From Methylococcaceae bacterium (GTDB taxonomy: Bacteria; Pseudomonadota; Gammaproteobacteria; Methylococcales; Methylococcaceae), in the NCBI GenBank assembly GCA_004299145.1, contig SCQD01000281.1, positions 1 to 38,559 of the forward strand: a stretch of 38,559 nt of DNA, written 5' to 3'. The translations under genes were made by a program, and so were the position numbers. Numbering within the stretch: position 1 is the first letter of the stretch; each line of letters opens with the position of its first letter. Below, piece by piece: positions 1 through 8,254 of this stretch. Under the pieces are notes generated by a model. The model made no database searches and was not told the DNA's origin. It saw only the letters and a program-made list of their open reading frames with translations.

Positions 1-223
1 TCGCCCAAATCAATACCCTTGAACTCTTCTTTCGCCCAGCTCACTACGACCTCGCTTACATCGTGAAGTCAGTAGCTTACGCGGTAATGCTCAAGTTGTG
101 TGTAATGGTATGGGTATTCCCCCCGTCCCGCCGAAGGATTTGCGCAGTATTTTGATGATATTCTGCTGGCCCCTAAGTTCAGCCTGTAGGGGCGAGAAAA
201 GAAAAGCAACCAAAAAAGGCACG
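1..223. other. No supported gene
   Basis: The left edge is AT-richer than the rest of the window. One plus-strand frame is open from base 3 to about 152, but I recognise no motif in it and it could be the tail of something outside the window. I see no RNA gene or strong terminator. Confidence 0.3.
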
Positions 224-475
224 TTACTCCAATGGTTCTTTCTTATGGACTTCAATATGCTCCGGCGCTTTGCCGTTAACACTTAACCAATATTTATATC
301 GCCCTAGCTTTTCAGAATAGAGTAATTGGGCGCGACTGCCTACCATTCTAGCAAGTATGCCTTCATCGCGACCTGCTGGAGGAAGGTGGTTTTTTGTAAT
401 TAATCCATACATAACCAGCTCATCAGACAGATTTATTTCCGCCACATGCATATGATGTTTTTCGATCTGATCCAT
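224..475 (-). CDS. Hypothetical protein, 83 aa
   Basis: This is a small soluble frame on the minus strand that I do not recognise. It lies 16 bp downstream of the stop of the broken DUF4062 gene, in the same direction, and has no convincing ribosome binding site. Its composition is ordinary, with a charged C-terminus ending EVHKKEPLE and a central aromatic stretch GRYKYWLSVNG. It could be a separate small gene co-transcribed with the DUF4062 gene, or a displaced C-terminal piece of it left by a second lesion near 475-492. No function is proposed. Confidence 0.4.
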   Translation of the reverse strand: MDQIEKHHMHVAEINLSDELVMYGLITKNHLPPAGRDEGILARMVGSRAQLLYSEKLGRYKYWLSVNGKAPEHIEVHKKEPLE

Positions 476-491
476 TTCACTTGAAAAGATA

Positions 492-927
492 CTATTCTTC
501 AGCGGATTCCCAAAAACTAACCAGCCTCTTCGCGACGACCTTGTCTCGAAAGTCCTGTAATCTTACTCGCAACGCTGGAACCGTCTCCGACTTTTCAAAC
601 GATAACTTGTTTGGGTCTTTGTGCAAGAACGCAATGACTTTTAAACCACGTTCCAGTGCATATTCATACTCCTGCTCCGTGTAGCTGAGTGTAGCTGATG
701 CCTTGCTCCGTTAGAGAGCCGTATCTGCCACCAACAATCAATAGATAGTAGTCACAGTCATCAATAATTTTCTTTATAAACTCAAACTGCTCTTCATCCA
801 TAGCAGGAAAAAGCTCCATCCCAGCCGGTATGCAATCCATTCCCATTAAAGTTTGAAAGACTTTATCTCGTTCTTTCTGTAAGTCAGCGTATGTGGAGCT
901 GACAAATACTTGATACCTTTTATCCAA
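492..927 (-). pseudogene. DUF4062-domain protein, frameshifted
   Basis: The first part reads (L)[35 protein letters not shown] and [15 protein letters not shown], the hallmark start of DUF4062, a TIR/nucleoside-deoxyribosyltransferase-like domain often found in accessory, defence-like genes. The best start is TTG at 927-925 with GGAG 7 nt upstream; a longer frame to 972 adds residues the family does not need. After GISYT the frame is lost, but a second frame continues the domain as [20 protein letters not shown], then PALRVRLQDFRDKVVAKRLVSFW, to a TAG at 494-492. The switch point is a 10-bp direct duplication at 679-698; removing one copy restores a continuous domain. The repaired protein would be about 142 aa and may also be 3' truncated. 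The family is secure and the loss of function is inferred. Confidence 0.75.
679..698. repeat. 10-bp tandem duplication causing frameshift
   Basis: GTGTAGCTGA occurs twice back to back (679-688 and 689-698) inside the DUF4062 frame. Deleting one copy rejoins the two halves of the domain, so this looks like a recent slippage or duplication mutation, or a reversible on/off switch. Confidence 0.8.
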
Positions 928-1062
928 TAATTTTCTCCAATACTTGGCTGGAACAAGGGGAAGGGGCGTCAATATCGTTTATCCTCATGCCCATACGCCG
1001 TGCTCGTGGTTATACACAAATACATGGATACCCATGTTTTGCAACCTGGAGGGTTGCCAGCC

Positions 1063-1242
1063 ATTAGCCGGGGGGTGAGCGCCAGCGACACCCCCGGATT
1101 GGATGATGATATGAGCTATTCGACCCTGGTGGGGGCGCAGAGATCGGGCCACAACGCGGATTGCTGCGACCCCTCCGGGGTCGTGGCTTTCATTACCTGG
1201 CCGCCGACCGGGGGTGTCGCTGGCGCTCAACCCCCGGCTAAT
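1063..1242. repeat. Long inverted repeat, REP-like intergenic element
   Basis: Two 35-nt arms at 1063-1097 and 1208-1242 are inverted copies with a single mismatch. Each is itself GC-rich and contains CGCCAGCGACACCCCCGG or its complement. The 110-bp centre carries further CCCCTCCGGGGT-type palindromes, and related sequence extends to about 1040 and 1270. Frames running through it are low-complexity shadows of the repeat. This matches the look of dispersed, non-coding palindromic elements. No transposase is present. Confidence 0.75.
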
Positions 1243-1279
1243 AGCTTTAACCCCTCCGGGGTATTCCTTATATCAACCC

Positions 1280-1360
1280 GTAGGCTGGGTTAAGTCGGCG
1301 AAACCCAGCAGGCTTATGCATCATTACCGGGTTACGCGGAGGACCGCTAACCCAGCCTAC
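1280..1360. repeat. Inverted repeat with 13-bp perfect arms
   Basis: The arms GTAGGCTGGGTTA (1280-1292) and TAACCCAGCCTAC (1348-1360) are perfect complements around a 55-bp centre that contains a further partial copy of the motif. It lies between the long inverted repeat and the nrdA terminator. It is probably another dispersed palindromic element. Confidence 0.65.
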
Positions 1361-1384
1361 AAACTCAATCCCCCCCACATTTCT

Positions 1385-1415
1385 AAAATCCCCTCACCGA
1401 ATAAGCGGGGATTTT
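1385..1415 (-). terminator. Rho-independent terminator of nrdA
   Basis: AAAATCCCC (1385-1393) pairs with GGGGATTTT (1407-1415) around a 13-nt loop, overlapping the nrdA stop codon. Read on the minus strand the hairpin ends in an ATTTT tract, so transcription from nrdA should end here. Confidence 0.7.
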
Positions 1416-4287
1416 ATTGGCATGCTTCACAATCCGGCTCCAATATCGAACACATTTTGACCGGCTCCAGCTCTTCGGCAATCGGCCCACCGATTTTCAC
1501 CGCGTTCAACTTGCCGTCCGCCAGCGTGCTTTTCTCGACGTGGGTGGCGCCCATGGAGCGCAGGTAATAGGTGGTCTTCAATCCCCGCACCCAGGCCAGC
1601 TTATACAGCGCGTCCAGCTTTTTGCCGTTGGGCTCGGCCATGTACAGGTTCACCGACTGCGCCTGATCCAGCCATTTTTGGCGGCGCGCGGCGGCTTCGA
1701 TCAGCCAGCGCGTGTCCAGCTCAAACGCCGTGGCGTATAGCGTTTTCAGCTCGGCGGGGATGCGCTCGATGGGCTGCACGCTGCCGTCGTAATATTTCAG
1801 ATCATTGATCATCACCGCGTCCCACAAGCCGCGCTGCTTCAATTCCTGCACCAGGTAGGGATTGACCACGGTGAACTCGCCCGACAAATTGGATTTGACG
1901 AACAGGTTTTGGTAAGTCGGCTCTATGGATTGCGACACGCCGCAGATGTTGGAAATCGTCGCCGTGGGGGCGATGGCCATGGTGTTGCTGTTGCGCATGC
2001 CCACCGTTTGCACGCGCCGGCGCAAAGCCTCCCAGTCCAGGCTGGCGGAGCGGTCCACCTGCAAATAGCCGCCACGGTTTTTTTCCAGTAAATCAATGGA
2101 ATCCAGGGGCAATATTCCCTTGCTCCACAGCGAGCCGTCGAAGCTGGCGTAACGGCCGCGCTCCTCGGCCAGGTCGGTGGACGCTTTGATGGCGTAGTAG
2201 CTGATCTGCTCCATGCTCTGATCGGCAAACGCCACCGCCGCTTCGGAAGCATACGGCACGCTCAGCTTGTACAAGGCGTCCTGAAATCCCATGATGCCCA
2301 GCCCCACCGGGCGGTGGCGCAGGTTAGAGCGGCGCGCCTGCGGCACGCTGTAGTAGTTGATGTCGATAACGTTGTCCAGCATGCGCATGGCGGTGCTGAT
2401 GGTCTTTTCCAGCTTATGCGCGTCCAGCACGCCGCCGTCGGCGATGTGATTGACCAGGTTCACCGATCCCAGGTTGCACACGGCGATTTCGTTTTCGTTG
2501 GTGTGCAGGGTGATTTCGGTGCACAGGTTGGAGCTGTGCACCGTGCCCACGTGCTGGTTGGTGTAGCGCACGTTGCACGGGTCTTTAAACGCAATCCACG
2601 GATGCCCGGTTTCGAACAGCATGGTCAGCATTTTGCGCCACAGCTGCGCGGCGGGCATGCGCTTGAACAGCTCGATTTCGCCCCTGTCGACCTTGGCTTC
2701 GTATTCCTGGTAGCGCGCTTCGAACGCCTCGCCGGTCAAATCGTGCAGATCCGGCGTGTCGTTGGGCGAAAACAAGGTCCACGATCCGTCCTCGGCTACG
2801 CGCTTCATGAACAGATCCGGCACCCAGTTGGCGGTGTTCATGTCGTGGGTGCGGCGGCGGTCGTCGCCAGTGTTTTTGCGCAGGTCCAGAAACTCTTCGA
2901 TATCGATGTGCCAGGTTTCCAGGTAGGCGCACACAGCCCCCTTGCGTTTTCCGCCCTGATTCACGGCTACCGCCGTATCATTCGCCACTTTCAAAAACGG
3001 CACCACGCCTTGCGATTTGCCGTTGGTGCCTTTGATGTGGGCGCCCATGCCGCGCACCGGGGTCCAGTCGTTGCCCAGGCCGCCGGCGTATTTGGAGAGC
3101 AGGGCGTTGTCCTTGATGGCGCCGTAGATGCCGTCCAGGTTGTCCGGCACGGTGGTGAGGTAGCAGCTCGACAACTGCGGGCGCAGCGTGCCGGCGTTGA
3201 ACAGGGTCGGCGTGGACGACATGAAGTCGAACTGGGACAACAAATCGTAAAAGGCAATGGCGCGCGCTTCGCGGTCGATTTCGTTGACGGCCAGGCCCAT
3301 GGCGACGCGCATGAAAAACGCCTGCGGCAGTTCGAAGCGCACGTGCTGGCTGTGGATGAAATAGCGGTCGTACAGGGTTTGCAGCCCCAGGTAGTTGAAC
3401 AGCAGATCGCGTTCCGGTTTTAGCGCCGCGCCCAGGCGGGCCAGGTCGTAGCGGGTCAGTTCCGGCGACAGCAGTTCCAGCGCAGCGCCGCGCTTGAGGT
3501 ACAGGGCGAAGTATTCGGCGTAGCGTTCGCCCATGTCTTCCTGGGTGGCGTAGACATCGCCCTCGCCCAAAAACACCAACGCTTCGTGGCGCATGCTGTC
3601 CAGCAGCAGGCGCGCCGCCACTTGCGAATAATTGGGTTCTTGTTCGATGCGGGTGCGCGCCGCCATCACCAGCGTGGCGGCGACGTCTTTTTCCTGCACG
3701 CCGTCGAACAGGCCGCGCCGCGCTTCGTCGATGATCCAGGCGCCGTCCACGTCCGCCAGACCATGGCAGGCTTCCGCCACGATCTTCTGCATGCGCGCTT
3801 CGTTCAGCGGCCTGCGGCTGCCGTCGGGCAAAGTGACCTGCAACGGCGCAACGGCTTCGGCCGGCGGTTCCTGTTTGGCTTTTTCGGCGCGCAAACGGGC
3901 GTGTTCTTCCCGATACAGCACGTAGGAACGGGCGACTTTATGGAACTCGCCGCGCATCAGCGCCAGTTCCACCTGGTCCTGGATGTCTTCGATGTGCATG
4001 GTGCCGCCGTCGGCAAAGCGGCGGCGCAGTGCGCCGTAAACCTGCTCGGTCAGCGCCGCCACCGCGTCGTGGATGCGGCGGCTGGCGGCGGCGTTGCCGC
4101 CTTCCACGGCCAGGAAGGCTTTGGTGATGGCGACGCTGATCTTGCCGGCGTCGAAAGTGGTGACCTTGCCGTTGCGGCGGATGACCCGCATTTCGCCCGG
4201 CATCACCGCTTGCAGCTCAGGCCGGCTGGGAGAGGCGTGGTCGGCAATGGGGGAGGACTGGGGGTGTACAACGGTTTCCGGTTCCAT
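1414..4287 (-). CDS. nrdA: Ribonucleoside-diphosphate reductase, class Ia alpha subunit
   Basis: This is the large catalytic subunit that reduces ribonucleoside diphosphates to deoxyribonucleotides together with a radical-carrying beta subunit. It is about 957 aa from ATG 4287; a GTG at 4305 would add 6 residues. Two tandem ATP-cone domains are visible (about residues 35-135, starting VIRRNGKVTTFDAGKI, and about 145-235). This layout is known from Pseudomonas NrdA and allows dATP-controlled inhibition. The 10-strand barrel follows, with the substrate-site cysteines in QLSSCYLTTVPD and AVCNLGSVNL, and the NxCxE catalytic motif in SSNLCTEI. The C-terminal swinging arm ends CSILEPDCEACQ, with a CxxC pair for thioredoxin or glutaredoxin. 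No nrdB is adjacent: downstream there is only a terminator and repeats. Confidence 0.97.
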   Translation of the reverse strand: MEPETVVHPQSSPIADHASPSRPELQAVMPGEMRVIRRNGKVTTFDAGKISVAITKAFLAVEGGNAAASRRIHDAVAALTEQVYGALRRRFADGGTMHIEDIQDQVELALMRGEFHKVARSYVLYREEHARLRAEKAKQEPPAEAVAPLQVTLPDGSRRPLNEARMQKIVAEACHGLADVDGAWIIDEARRGLFDGVQEKDVAATLVMAARTRIEQEPNYSQVAARLLLDSMRHEALVFLGEGDVYATQEDMGERYAEYFALYLKRGAALELLSPELTRYDLARLGAALKPERDLLFNYLGLQTLYDRYFIHSQHVRFELPQAFFMRVAMGLAVNEIDREARAIAFYDLLSQFDFMSSTPTLFNAGTLRPQLSSCYLTTVPDNLDGIYGAIKDNALLSKYAGGLGNDWTPVRGMGAHIKGTNGKSQGVVPFLKVANDTAVAVNQGGKRKGAVCAYLETWHIDIEEFLDLRKNTGDDRRRTHDMNTANWVPDLFMKRVAEDGSWTLFSPNDTPDLHDLTGEAFEARYQEYEAKVDRGEIELFKRMPAAQLWRKMLTMLFETGHPWIAFKDPCNVRYTNQHVGTVHSSNLCTEITLHTNENEIAVCNLGSVNLVNHIADGGVLDAHKLEKTISTAMRMLDNVIDINYYSVPQARRSNLRHRPVGLGIMGFQDALYKLSVPYASEAAVAFADQSMEQISYYAIKASTDLAEERGRYASFDGSLWSKGILPLDSIDLLEKNRGGYLQVDRSASLDWEALRRRVQTVGMRNSNTMAIAPTATISNICGVSQSIEPTYQNLFVKSNLSGEFTVVNPYLVQELKQRGLWDAVMINDLKYYDGSVQPIERIPAELKTLYATAFELDTRWLIEAAARRQKWLDQAQSVNLYMAEPNGKKLDALYKLAWVRGLKTTYYLRSMGATHVEKSTLADGKLNAVKIGGPIAEELEPVKMCSILEPDCEACQ

Positions 4288-4338
4288 AGATGAGGGGGCT
4301 CGCACGGGTTGTTTGGAAGATGGCGTATATCTTCATCC

Positions 4339-4354
4339 ACAACAGAGTGTGTGT
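4339..4354 (-). promoter_or_regulatory. Candidate NrdR box (distal match)
   Basis: On the minus strand this reads ACACACACTCTGTTGT, about 10 of 16 positions of the NrdR consensus. It is weak alone, but it lies exactly 30 bp from a better box, close to the paired spacing typical of NrdR sites, and overlaps a TTGACA hexamer (4358-4353), so binding would block a promoter. Confidence 0.4.
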
Positions 4355-4368
4355 CAACGGCCAGCGCA

Positions 4369-4384
4369 ACACAATATCCTGTGC
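4369..4384 (-). promoter_or_regulatory. Candidate NrdR box (good match)
   Basis: The minus-strand sequence GCACAGGATATTGTGT matches about 13 of 16 positions of the NrdR box consensus acaCwAtATaTwGtgt. NrdR is the zinc-ribbon/ATP-cone repressor of ribonucleotide reductase genes, so a box upstream of nrdA is expected. Confidence 0.6.
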
Positions 4385-4391
4385 ATGAAGC

Positions 4392-4411
4392 CGTGGATAA
4401 GCTGTGGATAA
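4392..4411 (-). promoter_or_regulatory. Two tandem DnaA boxes upstream of nrdA
   Basis: On the minus strand the sequence reads TTATCCACA (4411-4403, perfect DnaA box) then TTATCCACG (4400-4392, one mismatch). They are 11 bp apart, so on the same helical face, and oriented like nrdA, about 105-125 bp before its ATG. DnaA boxes upstream of nrdAB are known in E. coli, where DnaA links dNTP synthesis to replication initiation; the same role here is inference. Confidence 0.65.
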
Positions 4412-4537
4412 ACTGTGCGTGGCGTGGTGCTGGGCGCTGCGGGAACCCGTTTGCACCGGCTCCGCTCCCCCATCGCCAAGCTCAGGGCGAGCGGTCCGGC
4501 TTTATCGTAGCGGCATTGCGCTACGCTGGATGGTGGT

Positions 4538-5161
4538 TCAGGCAATATTCTGCGCCGCCACCATGAAATACAGCATGGGAATGGAGAACATGGTGTTGAA
4601 GCGGCTGGCGAGCATGGCGACGCGGGCGGCGGCCTGTTTTTCTTCCGCCGTGGCTTCCACCAGGCCCAGGACTTTTTGCTGGTTGGGCCAGATGATCATC
4701 CAGACATTGAAAGACATGACCAGGCCCAGCCACATGCCCAGCCCGATATAGGTGGTTTGGCCCCAGGTGCCTATGCCCAGCAGCATGGCCTTGACGATGT
4801 AGCCGTTGAGCGTGGCCAGGATCAGGCCGGTCACCACCGTCGACAATGCCGACCAGCGAAACCAGAACAGCGCCGTGGGTGCGATGACCTTGCTGATGGC
4901 GGGCTTCTGTTCGTCGGGAATTTTCGGCATGGACGGAATCTGCACGAAATTGAAGTACCACAGCAGGCCGATCCACATGATGCCGGACATCACGTGCAGC
5001 CAGCGGAACAGGAAAGCAAACCACGCTTGGGACATTTGTACACTGCCGCTGACCAGGGCCAGCACCAGCACCAGGCCGCCGCCGAACATCAGCGCGCGCG
5101 GCAGTTTGTCCAGGCCGAATGGGGCGAGGATGTTGAACAGTTTGATCATGAGATTTTGCAT
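4538..5161 (-). CDS. PuuD-like (urate hydroxylase membrane domain) protein
   Basis: This integral membrane protein of 207 aa has about four to five hydrophobic segments: LMFGGGLVLVLALVSGSV, FLFRWLHVMSGIMWIGLLWY, ALSTVVTGLILATL, YIGLGMWLGLVMSFNVWM and a C-terminal one ending YFMVAAQNIA. The RWLHVMSGIMWIGLLWYFNF stretch resembles the membrane domain of the PuuD/DUF989 family. Canonical PuuD also has a C-terminal cytochrome c domain; no CxxCH is present here, so this is the membrane part only. The histidine in WLH could be a haem ligand. The start at 5161 has a strong GGAGGAAAACG ribosome site. No purine catabolism genes are nearby, so urate as substrate is doubtful. Confidence 0.7.
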   Translation of the reverse strand: MQNLMIKLFNILAPFGLDKLPRALMFGGGLVLVLALVSGSVQMSQAWFAFLFRWLHVMSGIMWIGLLWYFNFVQIPSMPKIPDEQKPAISKVIAPTALFWFRWSALSTVVTGLILATLNGYIVKAMLLGIGTWGQTTYIGLGMWLGLVMSFNVWMIIWPNQQKVLGLVEATAEEKQAAARVAMLASRFNTMFSIPMLYFMVAAQNIA

Positions 5162-5300
5162 CGTTTTCCTCCAGGTTTTGGCTATGCCTTGACATAGTTG
5201 TTTTTAAGTCGTGCAAACGGCGACGGCGCCGTTCACCGTGCAGGTAATACACCCATGAGAAAGCCTTGGCAAGCGCGGCGTGGCGATGGGACAATGCCCG

Positions 5301-5492
5301 ATGTTTTGGCTCAATTCTTTCAAACAAGCTTGGCGGTGGCTGCGCCGCGCCAGCGGCGATGACGCTTACGAACGCTACCTGGCGCATTGGCAGGAACGGC
5401 ACGCGCAACAAGGCGGCCGGCCGTTGAGCCGCAAAGCGTTTTTCCGCGCCGAACTCGATCGCAAATGGAACGGCGTGCGCCGCTGCTGCTGA
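5301..5492 (+). CDS. YbdD/YjiX family small protein
   Basis: This 63-aa protein has the family pattern: an aromatic N-terminus (AWRWLRRASGDDAYERYLAHW), a central PLSRKAFFRAELDRKW and a terminal RRCC. YbdD/YjiX proteins normally sit directly downstream of a CstA/BtsT-type pyruvate or peptide transporter and are thought to assist it. No transporter is present here, so the gene is an orphan. The ATG at 5301 gives the usual family length; ATG 5286 and GTG 5280 are in-frame alternatives without a clear ribosome site. The neighbours are a divergent membrane-protein gene and miaB downstream. Confidence 0.75.
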   Translation: MFWLNSFKQAWRWLRRASGDDAYERYLAHWQERHAQQGGRPLSRKAFFRAELDRKWNGVRRCC

Positions 5493-5502
5493 GGTATGCT
5501 GC

Positions 5503-5529
5503 TTGCCCGCCCGGTAAATCTGCTAAAAT
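5503..5529 (+). promoter_or_regulatory. Possible promoter of miaB
   Basis: The sequence TGCTAAAAT is an extended -10 (TG 5521-5522, TAAAAT 5524-5529) with a weak TTGCCC -35 at 5503-5508, 15 bp away. It lies about 50 bp before the miaB ATG. It is plausible from sequence only. Confidence 0.35.
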
Positions 5530-5577
5530 GCCGCCAACTTTCCCGGAACCCCCGCACGCAAGCCCTGCGTGCTTTTC

Positions 5578-6966
5578 ATGACCCGCAAGCTATTCATACA
5601 AACCTACGGCTGCCAAATGAACGAGTACGACTCCGCCAAGTTGCGGGATCTGCTCGGCGAAACCCACGACCTGGAACTGACCGATGATCCGGCCCAGGCC
5701 GACGTTCTGTTACTCAATACCTGCTCGGTGCGCGAAAAAGCCCAGGAAAAAGTTTTTTCCGAATTGGGACGCTGGCGCGCGCTGAAAGAAAAACGCCCCG
5801 GCGTGGTGATCGGCGTCGGCGGTTGCGTCGCCAGCCAGGAAGGCGCAGCTATACGCGACAGAGCTTCCTACGTGGACGTGGTGTTCGGCCCGCAAACCCT
5901 GCACCGCTTGCCCGCCATGCTGGATGAAGTCCAGGCCGGCCGCAAAGGCGTGGTGGACGTGTCTTTCCCGGAAATCGAAAAGTTCGACTGCCTGCCGCAG
6001 CCGCGCGCCGAAGGCCCGAAAGCGTTCGTGTCGGTGATGGAAGGTTGCAGCAAATACTGCACGTTCTGCGTAGTGCCTTACACCCGCGGCGAAGAAATCA
6101 GCCGCCCACTGGCGGACGTCATCGCCGAAGTCACGGCGCTGGCGCGCCAGGGCGTGCGCGAAGTCAACCTGCTGGGCCAGAACGTCAATGCCTACCGGGG
6201 GGCCATGAGCGATGGCGACATCGCCGATTTTTCCCTGCTGCTGCATCACGTGGCGCGGGTGGCGGGCATAGACCGCATCCGCTTCACCACCTCGCACCCG
6301 ATCGAGTTCAGCGACGAACTGATCGCCGCTTTCGCGGAAATTCCGCAACTGGTGGACCACTTGCACCTGCCGGTGCAGAGCGGCAGCGACCGCATCCTGA
6401 CGCAGATGAAACGCGGCCATCGCCGCGCCGATTACGTGGAAATCATCCGCAAGCTGCGTGCCGTCAGGCCCAATATCAGTCTGTCATCGGATTTCATCAT
6501 CGGCTTTCCCGGCGAAACCGAGGCGGATTTCGCCGACACCTTGCGCCTGATCGATGAAATCGGCTTCGACCACTCTTACAGCTTTATTTACAGCGCCCGC
6601 CCCGGCACGCCGGCCTCGGACCTGCCGGACGAAACCCCGGCGGCGGTGAAAAAAAACCGTCTGGCCGAATTGCAATCGCGCATTCTCGCCAACGCGGCGG
6701 CCATTTCCCGCGGCATGGTCGGCACGGTGCAGCGGGTGCTGGTGGAAGGCGCGGCGCGCAAAGACGCCAACGACATCAGTGGCCGCACCGAAAACAACCG
6801 GGTGGTCAATTTTGCCGGCCATCCGCGCCTGGTCGGCCAGTTTGTCGACGTGCTGATCACCGAAGCGCTGCCCAATTCGCTGCGCGGCCGGCTGGTGGAA
6901 TCCTCCCTGGCCGAACTGGTCGCCGCCCACGCCCCCTCCACTCACCTTGCACCCACTCTTGACTAA
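5578..6966 (+). CDS. miaB: tRNA-2-methylthio-N6-dimethylallyladenosine synthase
   Basis: This radical-SAM methylthiotransferase adds the 2-methylthio group to i6A37 in tRNAs reading UNN codons. It has 462 aa from ATG 5578; a GTG at 5569 is less likely because family members start [19 protein letters not shown]. The N-terminal UPF0004 domain binds an auxiliary 4Fe-4S cluster through C12, C49 (LLNTCSVRE) and C83 (GVGGC). The radical-SAM motif is C157-x3-C161-x2-C164 ([10 protein letters not shown]). A TRAM-like RNA-binding domain fills the C-terminus from about residue 375. The 3' end overlaps phoH by 20 bp, the usual miaB-phoH-ybeY order. Confidence 0.97.
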   Translation: MTRKLFIQTYGCQMNEYDSAKLRDLLGETHDLELTDDPAQADVLLLNTCSVREKAQEKVFSELGRWRALKEKRPGVVIGVGGCVASQEGAAIRDRASYVDVVFGPQTLHRLPAMLDEVQAGRKGVVDVSFPEIEKFDCLPQPRAEGPKAFVSVMEGCSKYCTFCVVPYTRGEEISRPLADVIAEVTALARQGVREVNLLGQNVNAYRGAMSDGDIADFSLLLHHVARVAGIDRIRFTTSHPIEFSDELIAAFAEIPQLVDHLHLPVQSGSDRILTQMKRGHRRADYVEIIRKLRAVRPNISLSSDFIIGFPGETEADFADTLRLIDEIGFDHSYSFIYSARPGTPASDLPDETPAAVKKNRLAELQSRILANAAAISRGMVGTVQRVLVEGAARKDANDISGRTENNRVVNFAGHPRLVGQFVDVLITEALPNSLRGRLVESSLAELVAAHAPSTHLAPTLD

Positions 6967-7957
6967 CCACTCGCCCCACGCCGTCAATTTAACCCTGGAG
7001 CCCGCCGACAACGAGCGGTTGGCAAACGTCTGCGGTCCCATGGACGAACACTTGCGCCAGATCGAACGCCGCCTGGGCGTGGAAATCGCCAACCGCGGCA
7101 ACCAGTTTCAGGTGATCGGCGCGCAGCCGGCGGCCACGGCCGCCGGCAAAATATTGCAGAACCTGTTCGATGCCAGCCGCGAGACTGCCATCACCCCGGA
7201 ACACATCCACCTGTCGCTGCAGGAATCATCCATCCTGCACCTGCTGAAAGCCGACCAGCCGCCGGCAAACGGCGAATTGCTCTCCATCCACACCAAGCGC
7301 GGCATCATCCGCGCGCGCGGGCCCAATCAGCAGAACTATTTGCGCAGCATCCGCGGTAACGACATCAATTTCGGCATCGGCCCGGCCGGCACCGGCAAGA
7401 CCTATCTGGCCGTGGCCTGCGCGGTGGAAGCCTTGGAACGCGACAAGGTGCGGCGCTTGATACTGGCGCGCCCCGCCGTGGAAGCCGGCGAAAAGCTGGG
7501 CTTTTTGCCGGGCGACATGGCGCAAAAAGTCGACCCATATCTGCGCCCTTTGTACGATGCTTTGTATGAAATGCTCGGTTTCGAGCGCGTCGCCAAATTG
7601 CAGGAGCGCAACGTCATCGAAGTGGCGCCGCTGGCGTTCATGCGCGGGAGAACGCTTAATGATGCATTCATCATCCTGGACGAAGCGCAAAACGCCACCA
7701 TCGAACAGGTCAAAATGTTTTTGACCCGCGTCGGTTTCGGCTCCACCGCCGTGGTGACCGGCGACATCACCCAGATCGACCTGCCGCGCCACAAGCAATC
7801 GGGCCTGCGCCACGTCATCGACGTGCTGCGCGACGTGGAAGGCATCAGCTTTACGTTCTTCAGCGCCCAGGACGTGGTGCGCCATCCGCTGGTGCAGCGC
7901 GTGGTGTCGGCGTATGAAACCTATGAACTCAGCCATCCCAACGATTATGGGAACTAA
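6947..7957 (+). CDS. phoH: PhoH-like ATPase (YbeZ)
   Basis: This is a PhoH-family P-loop ATPase of about 336 aa, associated with YbeY in ribosome and rRNA maturation. Visible are a KH-like N-terminal region, the Walker A GPAGTGKT (about residues 145-152) and the Walker [10 protein letters not shown]. There is no ATG before the conserved start [11 protein letters not shown]: candidates are TTG 6947 (overlapping miaB by 20 bp) and TTG 6959. A rare start inside the preceding gene suggests translational coupling. Downstream, a palindromic element separates it from ybeY, with which it is usually tightly packed. Confidence 0.94.
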   Translation: MHPLLTNHSPHAVNLTLEPADNERLANVCGPMDEHLRQIERRLGVEIANRGNQFQVIGAQPAATAAGKILQNLFDASRETAITPEHIHLSLQESSILHLLKADQPPANGELLSIHTKRGIIRARGPNQQNYLRSIRGNDINFGIGPAGTGKTYLAVACAVEALERDKVRRLILARPAVEAGEKLGFLPGDMAQKVDPYLRPLYDALYEMLGFERVAKLQERNVIEVAPLAFMRGRTLNDAFIILDEAQNATIEQVKMFLTRVGFGSTAVVTGDITQIDLPRHKQSGLRHVIDVLRDVEGISFTFFSAQDVVRHPLVQRVVSAYETYELSHPNDYGN

Positions 7958-7976
7958 GGTAACCGCCTTGCCACGA

Positions 7977-8242
7977 CATCGTTCCCACGCTTTCCAGAAG
8001 CCTTGGTTATTCCGCGAGGACGCGGCGGCTTTGCGTGGGAATGCCGCCTGGGACGCTCCGCGTCCCGCATTCCCCGTTTTCACTGGCCACAGGCGTAACC
8101 GGCCCATTGAAGCTTCCGGCATGCATGCCCGGTACGTTGCGCCATCCCGGCGATGGTCTTTGCTTTGCACAGGCTATCGCTACGACAGACCCGGGACGCA
8201 GAGCGTCCTGAACTGCATTCCCACGCGGAGCGTGGGAACGAT
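7977..8242. repeat. REPIN-like element A (inverted pair) with nested element B
   Basis: The ends are mirror images: CATCGTTCCCACGC at 7977-7990 and its inverted counterpart ending GGGAACGATG at 8242. Inside each end sits a second palindrome, GGGACGCTCCGCGTCCC or its variant GGGACGCAGAGCGTCC. The hairpin loop of the left copy is split by a family-B unit (7991-8031, containing TTCCGCGAGGACGCGGCGGC), so one repeat is nested in another. The element fills almost the whole phoH-ybeY gap. The same family A recurs at 10064-10268, 12544-12600 and 34055-34166. Confidence 0.85.
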
Positions 8243-8254
8243 GTGTGGTGAAAT

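Noticed and set aside
985-1293. Two open frames through the 1.0-1.3 kb repeats
   Set aside because: Their products only mirror the palindromic repeat (proline/glycine rich) on both strands.
2314-3423. 369-codon open frame antisense to nrdA
   Set aside because: GC-rich coding DNA leaves long antisense frames; the product is low-complexity (H, V, Q, G rich) with no motif, while NrdA on the other strand is certain.
4507-4524. Terminator of the PuuD-like gene
   Set aside because: A 6-bp stem (GTAGCG/CGCTAC) is present but too short and lacks a proper T-run.
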